Source of the DNA: Alphaproteobacteria bacterium
GTDB lineage: Bacteria; Pseudomonadota; Alphaproteobacteria; Sphingomonadales; Sphingomonadaceae
Length of the DNA stretch: 64,000 nt
Reading direction: 5' to 3'
NCBI GenBank assembly: GCA_018970445.1
Contig: JAGWWF010000007.1
Location: 62,001 to 126,000 of the forward strand
Shown here: positions 17,463 through 26,679 of the stretch, piece after piece
Numbering within the stretch: the first letter of the stretch is position 1
Layout: every line of letters begins with the position of its first letter
Made by a program: the position numbers and the translations under genes
The notes under the pieces: model-generated
Told to the model about the DNA's origin: nothing
Database searches by the model: none
The model's input: only the letters and a program-made list of their open reading frames with translations

Positions 17463-18221
17463 ATGAGCCTGCATCTGACCCAGGACGGCCCCATCGCCCG
17501 GCTGTGCATCGACCGGGCCGAGAAGCGCAACGCCTTCACCCACGCCATGTGGGCGCAGTTGCCGGCGTTGCTGGGTCAGGCGGTGGCCAATCCGGCGACA
17601 CGGCTGTTGATCCTGCAATCGGCCGTGCCGGGCAGCGCCTTCTGCGCCGGGGCCGACATTGCCGAGCTGCTGTCCAATGGTGATGATGCCGGCTGGCGCG
17701 CCGCCAACCAGGCCGCCATCAACCGCGCCCAGCATGATCTGGCGCGCCTGGCCCTGCCCACGATCGCCTTTGTCGAAGGCGATGCGGTGGGTGGCGGCTG
17801 CGGCCTCGCCATGGCCTGCGACATCAGGGTGGCAACGCCGGCAGCGCGCTTTGGCATCACGCCGGCCAAACTGGGGCTGGTCTATCCGCTGCATGATGTG
17901 AAGCTGCTGGTCGATCTGGTCGGGCCGGGGCAGGCGCGGCGGCTGCTGTTCACCGCCGCCCTGATCGATGCGGCCGAAGCCTGGGACATCGGCCTGATCG
18001 AGGTGGTGGCTGCTGCGCCCGATGCCATCGTGGCGGCGATTCTGGCCGGATCGCCCCATTCGATCCGGGCGATGAAGGGCTTTGTGCGCCGGGTGCTGGA
18101 TGGCCAGGTGGCCGATGATGCCGAAACCCTGGCGGTGTTTGCCGCCGCCTTTGCCGGCGCCGATTTCGCCGAAGGCACCGCCGCCTTTCTGGCCCGGCGT
18201 CCACCGCAGTTCCGGGCCTGA
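17463..18221 (+). CDS. Enoyl-CoA hydratase/isomerase family protein
   Basis: Crotonase-fold enzyme of 252 residues. Signatures include IDRAEKRNAFTHAMW, the oxyanion hole segment PGSAFCAGADIAELL, and EGDAVGGGCGLAMACDIRVA. The glutamate pair of classical hydratases is not clearly preserved (ATPAARFGITPAKLGLVYP occupies that region), so it could be an isomerase or a specialised hydratase. The ATG at 17463 has an AAGGA ribosome-binding site about 8 bases upstream; a TTG at 17442 overlapping the CoA-transferase stop is less likely. It is co-directional with the CoA transferase and the quinone reductase-like gene. Confidence 0.85.
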   Translation: MSLHLTQDGPIARLCIDRAEKRNAFTHAMWAQLPALLGQAVANPATRLLILQSAVPGSAFCAGADIAELLSNGDDAGWRAANQAAINRAQHDLARLALPTIAFVEGDAVGGGCGLAMACDIRVATPAARFGITPAKLGLVYPLHDVKLLVDLVGPGQARRLLFTAALIDAAEAWDIGLIEVVAAAPDAIVAAILAGSPHSIRAMKGFVRRVLDGQVADDAETLAVFAAAFAGADFAEGTAAFLARRPPQFRA

Positions 18222-18286
18222 AGCGCTGGCCAAGCTGGCAGTAGGATGGGTGGCGCAATCGCGCGGCAGGCCCGATAAGCCCGGCC

Positions 18287-19243
18287 ATGCGCGCTGCCGT
18301 CTGTTCCGCCCTGTCGCCCGATCTGTCGGGCCTTGCCCTGCATGATGACTGGCCGGAACCACCGCCACCGGGCGCGAACGAAGTGCTGGTGGCGGTGCGC
18401 CATGCCAGCCTGAACTTCCCCGATTGGCTGATGCTGCAGGGCGGTTACCAGTTCAAACCCGATCTGCCCTTCATTCCCGGCACCGAAGGCACCGGCACGG
18501 TGATCGCCGCCGGGCCGGGGGCAGAAGGCTGGTTGGGCCAGGCGGTGATGCTGGGCGCGCGATCCGGCTTGATGGCCGAACGCATCACCCTGGCCGCGCG
18601 CGGCCTGCGGCCGGTGCCGGCCGGGCTCAGCCTTGCCCAGGCGGCGGCCTTCACCGTGGGGGCGCTCACCGCCTGGGTGGGGCTGGTGGAACGTGGGCGG
18701 CTCAAGGCCGGGGAACGGGTGCTGGTGACGGGGGCGGGCGGCGGCATGGGGCTGGCGGCGGTGCAGCTGGCGGTGCACCTGGGTGCGCAGGTGGTGGCGG
18801 CGGCGTCTTCACAGGCACGGCTGCAACTGGCGCGCGATGCCGGCGCGCACGAGGCGCTTCTGGTGGATCGCGACCACCCCGAAATCCCGGTTCGCGATAT
18901 CGATCTGGTGTTCGATCCCGTCGCCGGGCCGCTGGTGCTGCCGCTGGTGAAATGCCTGCGCCGCGGCGGCCGTTATGCCATCATCGGTTTTGTTGGCGGG
19001 CGCGGGCATCCGGTGCCGCTGAACCGGCTGCTGCTGAAGGAAATCGAACTGGTGGGCGTGCGCGCCGGCGAACAGGGCCGGCAGGATTCGGCCGCCGGCC
19101 AGCGCCACCTGCGCGAAATCGATGCCCGCGCCGTGCACATGCCGCCCCATATCGGCCTGGAGCTGCCGCTCGCCGAGGCAAAGGCCGCCTTTGCCGCGAT
19201 GGGGGCCGGGCAGATCAACGGCAAGTGCGTGATCAGCCTTTGA
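18287..19243 (+). CDS. Quinone oxidoreductase-like MDR-family reductase
   Basis: Zinc-free medium-chain dehydrogenase/reductase of 318 residues, of the NADPH:quinone reductase type. The N-terminal catalytic domain contains NFPDWLMLQGGYQFKPDLPF and PGTEGTGTV; the Rossmann domain has VLVTGAGGGMGLAAVQLA (nucleotide-binding AxGGxG), and GGRYAIIGFVGG marks the end of the fold. The precise substrate is unknown; relatives reduce quinones or enoyl-thioesters. It lies 65 bases after the enoyl-CoA hydratase. A hairpin GAGGGC/GCCCTC (19242-19260) sits between it and the convergent Lrp gene. Confidence 0.87.
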   Translation: MRAAVCSALSPDLSGLALHDDWPEPPPPGANEVLVAVRHASLNFPDWLMLQGGYQFKPDLPFIPGTEGTGTVIAAGPGAEGWLGQAVMLGARSGLMAERITLAARGLRPVPAGLSLAQAAAFTVGALTAWVGLVERGRLKAGERVLVTGAGGGMGLAAVQLAVHLGAQVVAAASSQARLQLARDAGAHEALLVDRDHPEIPVRDIDLVFDPVAGPLVLPLVKCLRRGGRYAIIGFVGGRGHPVPLNRLLLKEIELVGVRAGEQGRQDSAAGQRHLREIDARAVHMPPHIGLELPLAEAKAAFAAMGAGQINGKCVISL

Positions 19244-19258
19244 GGGCTGGCAACGCCC

Positions 19259-19720
19259 TCATCCCCCGATCGGCAGTGCCGTTGTGCTCTTCACATCCTC
19301 CAGGATGATGGCCGAGCGGGCGGTCGCCACTTCCGGCGCGGCCAGGATGCGGTGGCTGAGCAGCTGGTTGAAACTGGCGAGATCGCGGGTGGCCAGCTTC
19401 AGGATGATGTCGGCCTCCCCGGTCAGCTTCTGGCATTCCAGCACTTCGTCCAGCGCCAGGATGCGGGCGCGAAAGGCTTCGGCCGCTGCCGGTGCGTGGC
19501 TTTTCATGGTGATCAGCACATAGGCCATCAGCCCGATGCCAACCGCAGCCGGGTTGATCCGGGCGTGGAATCCGGTGACATGGCCATCGCGTTTCAGGGC
19601 GGCCATGCGCCGCGAACATTGCGAGGCCGACAGCGCAATCGCCTCGCCCATTTCCACCGGGCCGATATCCCCGCGCTGCTGCCACACCGCCAGGATTTTC
19701 AGATCATAGCCATCAAGCAT
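19259..19720 (-). CDS. Lrp/AsnC-family transcription regulator
   Basis: The 153-residue protein has an N-terminal winged helix-turn-helix (LDGYDLKILAVWQQRGDIGPVEMGEAIALSASQCSRRMAALKRDG in segments) and a C-terminal RAM/Lrp ligand-binding domain (about 70-145, with TGEADIILKLATRDLASFNQLL). These regulators usually respond to amino acids and control their metabolism or export. It is convergent with the quinone reductase-like gene and 15 bases away, so it need not control that cluster. Ending: its stop lies inside the short GAGGGC hairpin. Target genes cannot be inferred from the sequence. Confidence 0.92.
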   Translation of the reverse strand: MLDGYDLKILAVWQQRGDIGPVEMGEAIALSASQCSRRMAALKRDGHVTGFHARINPAAVGIGLMAYVLITMKSHAPAAAEAFRARILALDEVLECQKLTGEADIILKLATRDLASFNQLLSHRILAAPEVATARSAIILEDVKSTTALPIGG

Positions 19721-19766
19721 GCACGGATTTTATGGCCGCAGACCTGTTGGCGCAACATCCGTGCAC

Positions 19767-19800
19767 AAAAAAGGCGGTGGCCGCACCGGCAGCCACCGCC
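19767..19800 (-). terminator. Intrinsic terminator of the lipoprotein gene
   Basis: On the minus strand, a 9-bp stem (GGCGGTGGC with GCCACCGCC, at 19792-19800 and 19773-19781) is followed by TTTTTTG. It lies 25 bases after the lipoprotein stop. Confidence 0.85.
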
Positions 19801-19824
19801 CTTGTTCAGCCAGACCGAATCGGA

Positions 19825-20088
19825 TCAGCTGCGACCGCCACCACGGCTGACCGGATCGGTGCCACGATCATCGCCGGCGGGTTCGGCTTCGGCCGGGGCT
19901 GCGGCATCGGCCGGTGCAGCGGCATCGGCCGGGGCCATGGCATCGGCCGCCGGCGCGGCTTCCGGAGCCGGAGCGGCTTCGGCGGCCGGAGCGGCTTCGG
20001 CCGGGGCTTCTTCCTTCTTGTTGCAGCCGGCAAGGGCCAGAGCAGCCAGCGCGGCGCCGGCGAGCAGCAGTTTGTTCGACATTTTCAT
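19825..20088 (-). CDS. Small Ala/Pro/Glu-rich lipoprotein
   Basis: An 87-residue predicted lipoprotein. The start at 20088 (or two codons later) gives a short signal peptide with lipobox ALAGC, so the mature protein would be lipidated at that cysteine. After KKEEAPAE the body is a low-complexity series of APAEAAP/APADAA repeats ending in DDRGTDPVSRGGGRS. It has no recognisable domain; such chains may act as flexible periplasmic spacers. The frame is open further upstream, but those residues (MMNRFVRVS...) would not make a signal peptide. A clear intrinsic terminator follows, so it is probably monocistronic and well expressed. Confidence 0.75.
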   Translation of the reverse strand: MKMSNKLLLAGAALAALALAGCNKKEEAPAEAAPAAEAAPAPEAAPAADAMAPADAAAPADAAAPAEAEPAGDDRGTDPVSRGGGRS

Positions 20089-20160
20089 CCCCCATGATGA
20101 CATGACAGAAACACGCACGAATCGGTTCATCACCGAAGCGTGTGCCCAGAATGGGGCAAA

Positions 20161-22119
20161 CTATGCACCCTGTCCAATGGCGGCCAGCGGTGCGCCGATG
20201 CTGCGCAGCACCGCCTGGAACCGGGGCTGGCGGCGCAAGGGATCCAGCAGCGGATCGTGGGCGGCCAGCACCAGCCCGGCATCGCGCAGGGCCAGCGCCG
20301 CCTCCAGACTGGCTAGCGCCGCCGGGATGTCGGCCCATTGCGCCAGCACCTGCGCCTGCTGATACTGCACTGCATCCCCGAACTGGCGGATCAGCGCGGC
20401 CAGATGCACCGCGCCAGCCGCGCGCCCGCGTTCGCGGCCATCGATGATTGCCAGGCTGCGCAGCCGGCTCACCATGCCCTGTTCCTGTTCATAATGGCGG
20501 CGGGCGGTGGCCAGGTCGCCCTGGGCCAGCGCCATGTCGCCCAGCAGGCTGTGCACCGTGCCCATATCGGGTTGCAGGCGCAGCGCCCCGGCAAAGGCCG
20601 CCTGCGCCGCCGGCCAGGCGCGGGCGTTGAACTCCACAAGGCCACGGCTGCGGAACACGCGCGGATTGAGCGGATCCAGCAGCGCCGCCCGGCTGGCCGC
20701 GGTGCGGGCCACGGGAAAATCGCCCATGTGGGCGGAAAACTCCGAACAGCCGGCCAATATCGGGGCATTGCCCAGCCCCAGTTCCAGCGCCCGGGCATAA
20801 GGTTCGCGCGCGGCGGCCAGATCAAGCTGGCTGGCCAGAAGATAACCCAGCGCCGAATGGCCTTCCGCCATGTCGGGGGCCAGCGCGATGGCCCGCCGCG
20901 CCCCGGCCAGCGCCTGATCACGCAGCCGGGCGGCCGTGGCCGGGCTGGTTTCGTTGTTGGCGATCGTCACCAGGCAGCGGGCGCGGGCGGCGTGGGCGGC
21001 GGCATAGCCATCATCGGCGGCAATGGCGGCATCATATTGCGCCAGTGCGGCGCGGTCGCTGGCATCATTGGCGGCCGATTGATACAGGGCCTGGCCCTGC
21101 AGATAATGATCAAAGGCGCTGCTGCTGCGCGTGCTGCCCGGCCGCCGCGCCCGCCAGGCATCATCGCGGGCCAGGCTGGAAATCAGCGCATCGGCAACGG
21201 TGGTGGCGATTTCCGCCTGCACTGCCAGCACGTCGGTCTGGCTGCGATCATAGCTCTGGCTCCATTGTTCCAGCCCGGTCTTGCCATCCACCAGCCGGGC
21301 GGCGATGCGCACCCGCCCGCCGGCCGGGCGCACCGTGCCGATCAACAGGCTGGCCACGCCCAGCGCCCGGGCGATCTTGCGCGGATCGGCATCGGCCTGC
21401 TTGAAGCCGCCGGCCGATGCCGCGCCCGACACCAGCAACTGCCGGTTGAGCGCCAGGGTGGTGCGCAATTCCTCGGCCAGGCCTTCGGCGAAATAATCCT
21501 CGCTGGCCTTGCCCGAAAGGTTGCGGAACGGCAGCACGGCGATGCTGCCAGCGGTGGTGCTGGCCGGCCGCAGCAGCGCCCACCCGGCGGCCGTTGCCGC
21601 CGCCAGCCCGGCGCCGCCGCCCAGCAGCCAGCGCCGGTTGATGGCGCCCGGCCGGGCCCCGGCCACCCGGCGCGGTGGCGACGTGGCGGGCGCGCTGCCC
21701 GTCACCGTGGCGATGGCGGTCATCACCTGTTGGAAGGCATCGGCATCGGCCCGGCCGTTCCAATCGGAAAGGTCGATCACGTGCAGCTGGCGAAAGCCCA
21801 GCGGCGGCAGGCTGCCATCCAGGCTCAACGGCACCAGCCGGCCGCGATCGCGCCCCACGGCGGCCTCGTCACGCACCCAATGGCTCTCGTTGGCGACTTT
21901 GGACCACAGCACGATCACCGCATCGGCCTTGGCCAGCATGGTTTCGATGCTGGCCTGAAAGGCTTCGCCGCCGGTCAGCATGCCATCCCACCACAGGCGG
22001 CAGCCGGCGGCCTGCAGGGCATCCACCAGCTGCCCGGCGCGGGCGGCATCGGCGCTGGCATGGCTGACAAACAGGCTGGGGCCGCCATCGGCAGCCGGCG
22101 GTTCGGCCGGTTCGGTCAC
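20161..22119 (-). CDS. TIR domain, membrane helix, TolB-like and TPR repeat protein
   Basis: A 652-residue modular protein. Residues 14-140 form a TIR domain: [11 protein letters not shown], then [19 protein letters not shown] and HWVRDEA, where E85 aligns with the catalytic glutamate of NAD-cleaving TIRs such as SARM1. A single membrane helix follows at about 164-184 ([22 protein letters not shown]). The exported part has a TolB-like/FlgO-like domain ([25 protein letters not shown]) and a chain of TPR-like helices to the end. The GTG at 22119, preceded by AGGGG at proper spacing, is chosen over the longer open frame. Similar TIR-TPR proteins occur in sphingomonads, usually without known role; signalling at the membrane is plausible. 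Confidence 0.85.
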   Translation of the reverse strand: MTEPAEPPAADGGPSLFVSHASADAARAGQLVDALQAAGCRLWWDGMLTGGEAFQASIETMLAKADAVIVLWSKVANESHWVRDEAAVGRDRGRLVPLSLDGSLPPLGFRQLHVIDLSDWNGRADADAFQQVMTAIATVTGSAPATSPPRRVAGARPGAINRRWLLGGGAGLAAATAAGWALLRPASTTAGSIAVLPFRNLSGKASEDYFAEGLAEELRTTLALNRQLLVSGAASAGGFKQADADPRKIARALGVASLLIGTVRPAGGRVRIAARLVDGKTGLEQWSQSYDRSQTDVLAVQAEIATTVADALISSLARDDAWRARRPGSTRSSSAFDHYLQGQALYQSAANDASDRAALAQYDAAIAADDGYAAAHAARARCLVTIANNETSPATAARLRDQALAGARRAIALAPDMAEGHSALGYLLASQLDLAAAREPYARALELGLGNAPILAGCSEFSAHMGDFPVARTAASRAALLDPLNPRVFRSRGLVEFNARAWPAAQAAFAGALRLQPDMGTVHSLLGDMALAQGDLATARRHYEQEQGMVSRLRSLAIIDGRERGRAAGAVHLAALIRQFGDAVQYQQAQVLAQWADIPAALASLEAALALRDAGLVLAAHDPLLDPLRRQPRFQAVLRSIGAPLAAIGQGA

Positions 22120-22318
22120 TGCAAATCCCCTCGCATGGCTGCACATTAGCGGCATTGCGACGCGAAACACAGCCCCGAACCCAATCCCGCACCGCTGGTG
22201 GGATTGCGGCCACGCCGGCACACGGATCGTGCACCGAAGCCGCAGATTCGGCCACAAATCGCACGCACTTTGGCCCGGAATCGCGATATGCTGCCCGCAC
22301 GATACACAGGGGACGAGC

Positions 22319-23401
22319 ATGGCCGATCTGTTTGACAATCCGCTGGGCCTTGATGGCTTTGAATTCATCGAATTCTGCGCGCCGGAACCGGGCGTGCTGG
22401 AACCGGTGTTCGCCGCCATGGGCTTTGCCCTGGTTGCCCGCCACCGTTCCAAGGATGTGCAGCTGTGGCGGCAGGGCGGCATCAGCCTGATCGCCAATTA
22501 TGAACGGAACAGCCCGGCCTGGTATTTTGCCGCCGAACATGGCCCTTCGGCCTGCGGCATGGCGTGGCGGGTGAAGGATGCGGCCCATGCCTATGCAATC
22601 GCCCTGGAACGCGGGGCGGAACCGGTGGAAAGCCGCACCGGCCCGATGGAATTGCGCCTGCCCGGCTTTCGCGGCATCGGCGGTTCGATCATCTATCTGA
22701 TCGATCGTTATGGCGCTGATCTTTCGATCTATGACATTGATTTCGTGTATGAACCGGGCGTTGCGCGCAACCCGGTCGGTGCCGGCTTGCAGATCATCGA
22801 TCACCTCACCCACAATGTCTATGGCGGCCGCATGGCGCATTGGGCCGCCTTTTACGAACGCATTGCCGGTTTTCGCGAAATCCGCTTCTTCGACATCAAG
22901 GGCGAATATACCGGCCTGACCAGCAAGGCGATGACGGCGCCCGATGGCAAGATCCGCATCCCCCTGAACGAGGAAGCCAAGGGCGGGAATGGCCAGATCG
23001 ACGAATTCCTGCGCGCCTATAATGGCGAAGGCATCCAGCATATCGCCTTTGCCTGTGATGATCTGGTGGCGGTGTGGGATCGGCTGAAGGCCAGTGGCGT
23101 GAAGTTCATGACGCCGCCGCCCGCCACCTATTATGAGATGCTGGCCGAGCGCCTGCCCGGCCATGGCGAGCCGGTGGCCGATCTGATGGCCCGCGGCATC
23201 CTGCTGGATGGCACCACCGATGGCTACAAACGCTTGTTGTTGCAGATCTTCTCGGAAACGGTGATTGGCCCGGTGTTCTTTGAATTCATCCAGCGCAAGG
23301 GTGATGAAGGCTTTGGCGAGGGCAATTTCAAGGCGCTGTTTGAAAGCATCGAGCGTGACCAGATCGCCCGCGGCGTGCTGAACGTGGAGCCGGCGCAATG
23401 A
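22319..23401 (+). CDS. hppD: 4-hydroxyphenylpyruvate dioxygenase
   Basis: Converts 4-hydroxyphenylpyruvate to homogentisate, the second step of tyrosine degradation. The 360-residue protein has two VOC-type halves; the iron ligands are H162 (in IDHLTHNV), H241 (in GIQHIAFA) and E322 (in FFEFIQRKG), practically the same positions as in the Pseudomonas enzyme (161, 240, 322). The ATG at 22319 is preceded by AGGGGACG. The frame is open further upstream but that is antisense to the TIR gene's control region. It overlaps the next VOC gene by four bases (ATGA). Small palindromes at 22182-22206 lie in the upstream region. Confidence 0.96.
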   Translation: MADLFDNPLGLDGFEFIEFCAPEPGVLEPVFAAMGFALVARHRSKDVQLWRQGGISLIANYERNSPAWYFAAEHGPSACGMAWRVKDAAHAYAIALERGAEPVESRTGPMELRLPGFRGIGGSIIYLIDRYGADLSIYDIDFVYEPGVARNPVGAGLQIIDHLTHNVYGGRMAHWAAFYERIAGFREIRFFDIKGEYTGLTSKAMTAPDGKIRIPLNEEAKGGNGQIDEFLRAYNGEGIQHIAFACDDLVAVWDRLKASGVKFMTPPPATYYEMLAERLPGHGEPVADLMARGILLDGTTDGYKRLLLQIFSETVIGPVFFEFIQRKGDEGFGEGNFKALFESIERDQIARGVLNVEPAQ

Positions 23402-23940
23402 GCGCGCCCAAATTGCAGCGCATCCACCATGTCGCTTACCGCTGCCGCGATGCCGCCGAAACCGTGGCCTGGTATGAGCGCGTGCTGGGCATGACCTACA
23501 CCACCGCCTTTGCCGAGGATCATGTGCCCTCCACCGGCGCCTATGATCCCTATATGCACGTGTTCCTGGATTGTGGCGGCGGCAATGTTCTGGCCTTTTT
23601 CGAACTGCCCAACCAGCCTGAGATGGGCAAGGACCCGAACACCCCGGCCTGGGTGCAGCATCTGGCCTTTGAAGTGGCCGATGAAGCCGAACTGATCGCC
23701 GCCAAGGCGCATCTGGAAGCCCAGGGCATCGATGTGCTGGGCCCCACCTGGCACGGCATTTTCAAATCCATCTATTTCTTTGATCCCAACGGCCACCGGC
23801 TGGAACTGGCCTGCAACATCGGCACGGCGGCGCAATATGCCGAGTTGCGCGAGGTCGCCCCGCTGATGCTGGCGGAATGGAGCCAGACCAAGAAGGCGCC
23901 GCAACACGCCGCCTGGCTGCACCAGCCGCCGGAGGCGTGA
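23398..23940 (+). CDS. VOC/glyoxalase-family protein coupled to hppD
   Basis: A 180-residue single-module VOC protein (vicinal oxygen chelate fold). The metal-site positions are visible as H of IHHVAYRC near residue 10, E of AFFELP near 68 and H of WVQHLAFEV near 83, with [24 protein letters not shown] as the final strand. It overlaps hppD by four bases and so is translationally coupled; relatives adjacent to hppD are common in sphingomonads. The reaction is unknown; an extradiol cleavage, isomerase or ring-modifying role in tyrosine breakdown would fit the context. A terminator and repeat element follow. Confidence 0.85.
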   Translation: MSAPKLQRIHHVAYRCRDAAETVAWYERVLGMTYTTAFAEDHVPSTGAYDPYMHVFLDCGGGNVLAFFELPNQPEMGKDPNTPAWVQHLAFEVADEAELIAAKAHLEAQGIDVLGPTWHGIFKSIYFFDPNGHRLELACNIGTAAQYAELREVAPLMLAEWSQTKKAPQHAAWLHQPPEA

Positions 23941-23988
23941 CGGGCATTGGCCTTCACCTGATTGAGAAAGAACGGTTCCGCCGACGGG

Positions 23989-24104
23989 CAGTTTTGACAG
24001 TTTTGACGAATCCGGCGGGATTCAGGATTTTTTTGCCGTGTTTTCAAGGTGGCAAATCCAACAGCGTCATCCGCATGATGACAGGTTTGGCCGCTGTAGG
24101 ACAG
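23989..24104 (+). repeat. Dispersed ~117-bp element, copy 1
   Basis: Begins CAGTTTTGACA and ends CTGTAGGACAG. Its first 36 bases match copy 2 at 63066 at 32 positions, and the last 11 bases are identical, while the middle has diverged. It lies between the VOC gene and the end of the penicillin-acylase-like gene. The two ends are loosely inverted relative to each other, which is reminiscent of a small non-autonomous mobile element, but the inverted match is imperfect. Confidence 0.55.
24008..24034 (+). terminator. Intrinsic terminator after the hppD operon
   Basis: A 6-bp stem GAATCC (24008-24013) with GGATTC (24018-24023), four-base loop, followed by AGGATTTTTTT. It lies inside the dispersed repeat element; the other copy has lost the second arm. 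Confidence 0.65.
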
Positions 24105-24120
24105 GGCTTGGTGCGGCCCT

Positions 24121-26199
24121 TCAATAGGCCTCCCGCTTCTCCAGATTGCGCTCTACCTCCTCCCGCGTCAGCCACAATTGGCGGAAGCGTTTTTCGCCCA
24201 GCGCGTCGAGCTGGTCGCTGCGGTGGGGGGAGCCGGGCTGGCTGCTGTTGCCATAGCTCATGGTGGCGATCGCCTTCATCGGCGTGGAAAACTGGATCAG
24301 ATTCACCCAGGTTTCCCCCGCCACCGGCACACGGGTGCCATCCTTCCATGGCCCCCAGCTGATGGTGCGGAACAGGCCGAGCGGGCCGGCGCCGCCGTGG
24401 CCGGGAACCGACAGGGCCTCCCCCGCGGCAAAGCGCGAGACATCGCCATAGCGTGGATCGATGCGGCCGTGGCGGGCCTTCACCGCCTGCGCGGCGGCGG
24501 CCAGCATGGCGGTGGCCTGGGCATCGTCGCGGATGCCGGCGGGCGTGTTCAGCGGATCGTCCAGCGTCCATGGCCGTGTGTAATTTGTTTCGTCGCCAAG
24601 GCCCGGCCCGGCAAAGCGCCGTGCCCATTCCTCGAACAGGATGGCGGCGCGGCTGTCGGCCTCGAAGCGATTGTCCCACCCGGCCAGCAGGTCACGCGCG
24701 GCGCGGACATCGGGATCGCGGCTGCCGGCGCTGGCGGCGAGCAGCGGGGCCTTCAGCCGCTCGGCCATCAGGCTGGTCGTCGCCAGCTTGCGGCGGGTGA
24801 ATTCGCCAAAGCTGATGCGGTCTTCGCCCATCAGCAGCCGGGCCGACATCTGGGCGCGCAAGGACATGCTTTCGGTGGCGGCGACATGCGGCGGGAAATC
24901 GGCCGGGTTCAGCACGCGCGGGATGGTGTTCACCCAGGGCACGTCGTTGGCGTTCTGCACAAAGCCGCCGGGCGGATCGAGCGCCTTGGGCAGGCTCTCA
25001 TAAGGCTCGATCTGGGTTGAAATCAGCTCTGACCGGTCGCCGGGGACGAGGCCCGACCAGAAGGCGTGGCTGCCGCCGGTCTTGTGTTTGGGCAGGATGC
25101 CGTTGGAGATGTGGAAGACATGGCCGGCCCGATCGGCATAGACGATGTTGAAGCTGGGGATCTGCAGCCGTTTCAGCGCCGATTCAAAGCCGGCAAAATC
25201 CTTTGCCTTGCCCATGTCGAGATAGGCTTGCAGCACGCCGGGCCGATCAAGCCCGGCAACGCGGATGGCGACGGGCTGACCCTCCACTTCGAACACCGGG
25301 CCGTGGACGCTGTGGCGCTGCGCCCAGGTCTCGCGCTTCAGGCTGCCATCGGCCTGGCGGACCAGCATGGCCTTGGCCACGGTGCGATAGCGCAGCCGCC
25401 TGCCATCCAGCCGATAGCCATCACCATCGGCCACCAGCGCATAGCGGGTGGCGCCCAGCATGTTGTTGACGGTGTTGGTGAAGCCCAATTCGTTGTTGAA
25501 GGCAAAGCGCAGCACCGGCAGGCCGACCTGGGTGGCGCCATAGACATTGTAGCCGGGCGCCGTGATCTGCGCCTCGTAATAGGTGAGCGGCGAGGGGGCC
25601 CAGGGCAGGTGCGGATTGGCCAGCAGCATGGCTGCGCCTTCGGCCGTGCGGCGGGGGGCCAGCGCCCAGCCGTTGGAGCCGCCATCATCGCCCAGGCCGG
25701 TGGGGCCGGGGCGCGACGGCGGCGACAGCATGCGGCCCATCGGGGCGACATAGAGAAACTGCATCAGCCGATGGGCATGGGCCATCACATCCACCCCGGT
25801 GATGGGCAGCACGCGCTTCAGTTCGGCCGGGACATGATCGGGGTGGGCGGCAAGATAGGCGTTGATGCCGGCGGCGAAGCCATCAAGATTGGCGCGCATC
25901 TGCGGGCCTTGCGCCTTGTACCAGGCAAGGCTGCGTTCCGGCACATCATGGGCGATCAGATAGCGATCGAGCGCGGCATAATCTGCCCCCCAATATTCCG
26001 CCGCGCGCGCCCGGCTTTCGCCATACATCTTCAACAGGATGTTGCCGTGGCTGGCGGCCTGCGCCCAGCCAAAGCCCTTGAAGGCGCCGGCCTCGCTGTC
26101 GGCATGAATATGGGGCACGCCGTGGCGATCCCACAGCACGTCATCGGCCATGGCCGGGGCGGCGCTGGCCAGGATCAGGGCAAACAGGGTGCGGTGCAT
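24121..26199 (-). CDS. Penicillin acylase-family N-terminal-nucleophile hydrolase
   Basis: Periplasmic amide hydrolase that matures by self-cleavage; relatives act on penicillins, acyl-homoserine lactones or aculeacin. The 692-residue precursor starts with a signal peptide (MHRTLFALILASAAPAMA). The alpha chain ends at GDDGG; the new N-terminal serine is S175 in GGSNGWALAP, the family's absolutely typical nucleophile motif. The beta chain carries NPHLPWAPSPLTYYE, the oxyanion-type stretch FNNELGFTNTVN, and the FVQNANDVPW asparagine motif. The open frame extends to 26625 but overlaps the peptidase remnant, so ATG 26199 is chosen. Substrate not inferable; an acyl-homoserine lactone role is only one possibility. 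Confidence 0.9.
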   Translation of the reverse strand: MHRTLFALILASAAPAMADDVLWDRHGVPHIHADSEAGAFKGFGWAQAASHGNILLKMYGESRARAAEYWGADYAALDRYLIAHDVPERSLAWYKAQGPQMRANLDGFAAGINAYLAAHPDHVPAELKRVLPITGVDVMAHAHRLMQFLYVAPMGRMLSPPSRPGPTGLGDDGGSNGWALAPRRTAEGAAMLLANPHLPWAPSPLTYYEAQITAPGYNVYGATQVGLPVLRFAFNNELGFTNTVNNMLGATRYALVADGDGYRLDGRRLRYRTVAKAMLVRQADGSLKRETWAQRHSVHGPVFEVEGQPVAIRVAGLDRPGVLQAYLDMGKAKDFAGFESALKRLQIPSFNIVYADRAGHVFHISNGILPKHKTGGSHAFWSGLVPGDRSELISTQIEPYESLPKALDPPGGFVQNANDVPWVNTIPRVLNPADFPPHVAATESMSLRAQMSARLLMGEDRISFGEFTRRKLATTSLMAERLKAPLLAASAGSRDPDVRAARDLLAGWDNRFEADSRAAILFEEWARRFAGPGLGDETNYTRPWTLDDPLNTPAGIRDDAQATAMLAAAAQAVKARHGRIDPRYGDVSRFAAGEALSVPGHGGAGPLGLFRTISWGPWKDGTRVPVAGETWVNLIQFSTPMKAIATMSYGNSSQPGSPHRSDQLDALGEKRFRQLWLTREEVERNLEKREAY

Positions 26200-26207
26200 C
26201 TTCGGCC

Positions 26208-26603
26208 TCAATATTTGCGGAAGCGGTTGTACCAGTTGATCACCGCCAGATTGGATTGCAGCCACTGGCTGGGCCGGCCCATGCCGTGATTGGCTTCGGG
26301 CAGGCGCAGCATCATGGCGGGGATGCCGCGGGTCTTCAGCGCCTGATAGTAGGCCTCGGTCTGCGCGATGGGGGTGCGATAATCGGCCTCGCCGGTGATC
26401 AGCAGGGTGGGCGTGTTGACCTTGCCCACCGTGCTGAAGGTGGATCGCCGCCAATAGAGATCGCGATTGTCCCACGGGGTGCCGCCCACCCAGCGCTGCA
26501 TGTGGGTGGTGGTGCCATCGCCGGTGAGCACCTGCACCGTCCAGTCCGTCACCGGGCGCAGCGCGGCGGCGAGCAGCAGGGCGGCGCAAACAAGGGTTTT
26601 CAT
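26208..26603 (-). pseudogene. Gutted S9 prolyl oligopeptidase-family peptidase
   Basis: The 131-residue frame starts with a plausible signal peptide (MKTLVCAALLLAAALRP) and passes at once into the last ~110 residues of an S9 serine peptidase: PVTDWTVQVLTGDG, GGTPWDN, TPTLLITGEADYRTPI (catalytic aspartate region) and EANHGMG (catalytic histidine). The beta-propeller and the nucleophile-serine motif GxSxGG, normally several hundred residues, are missing. It looks like an in-frame deletion of a full-length exported S9 peptidase and cannot have that activity. It lies eight bases upstream of the penicillin acylase-like gene in the same direction, probably its operon partner. A still-translated stub is possible. 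Confidence 0.75.
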
Positions 26604-26679
26604 GAAGCTCCTGTCGATTTCCCAAGGCAGATTGCCAAGGCTAGCAAGGGCACAAGGGCCTGAACAGAGAGGACCGGAC

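Noticed and set aside
19825-20088. Repeat-rich coding region as a possible CRISPR or minisatellite
   Set aside because: The repeats are in-frame Ala/Pro codons of a lipoprotein, with irregular unit length and no spacers.
22182-22206. CAATCCC/GGGATTG inverted repeat upstream of hppD as an operator
   Set aside because: Seven-base arms with an 11-base spacer in GC-rich DNA are weak evidence, and it is over 100 bases from the start; mentioned only in the gene entry.
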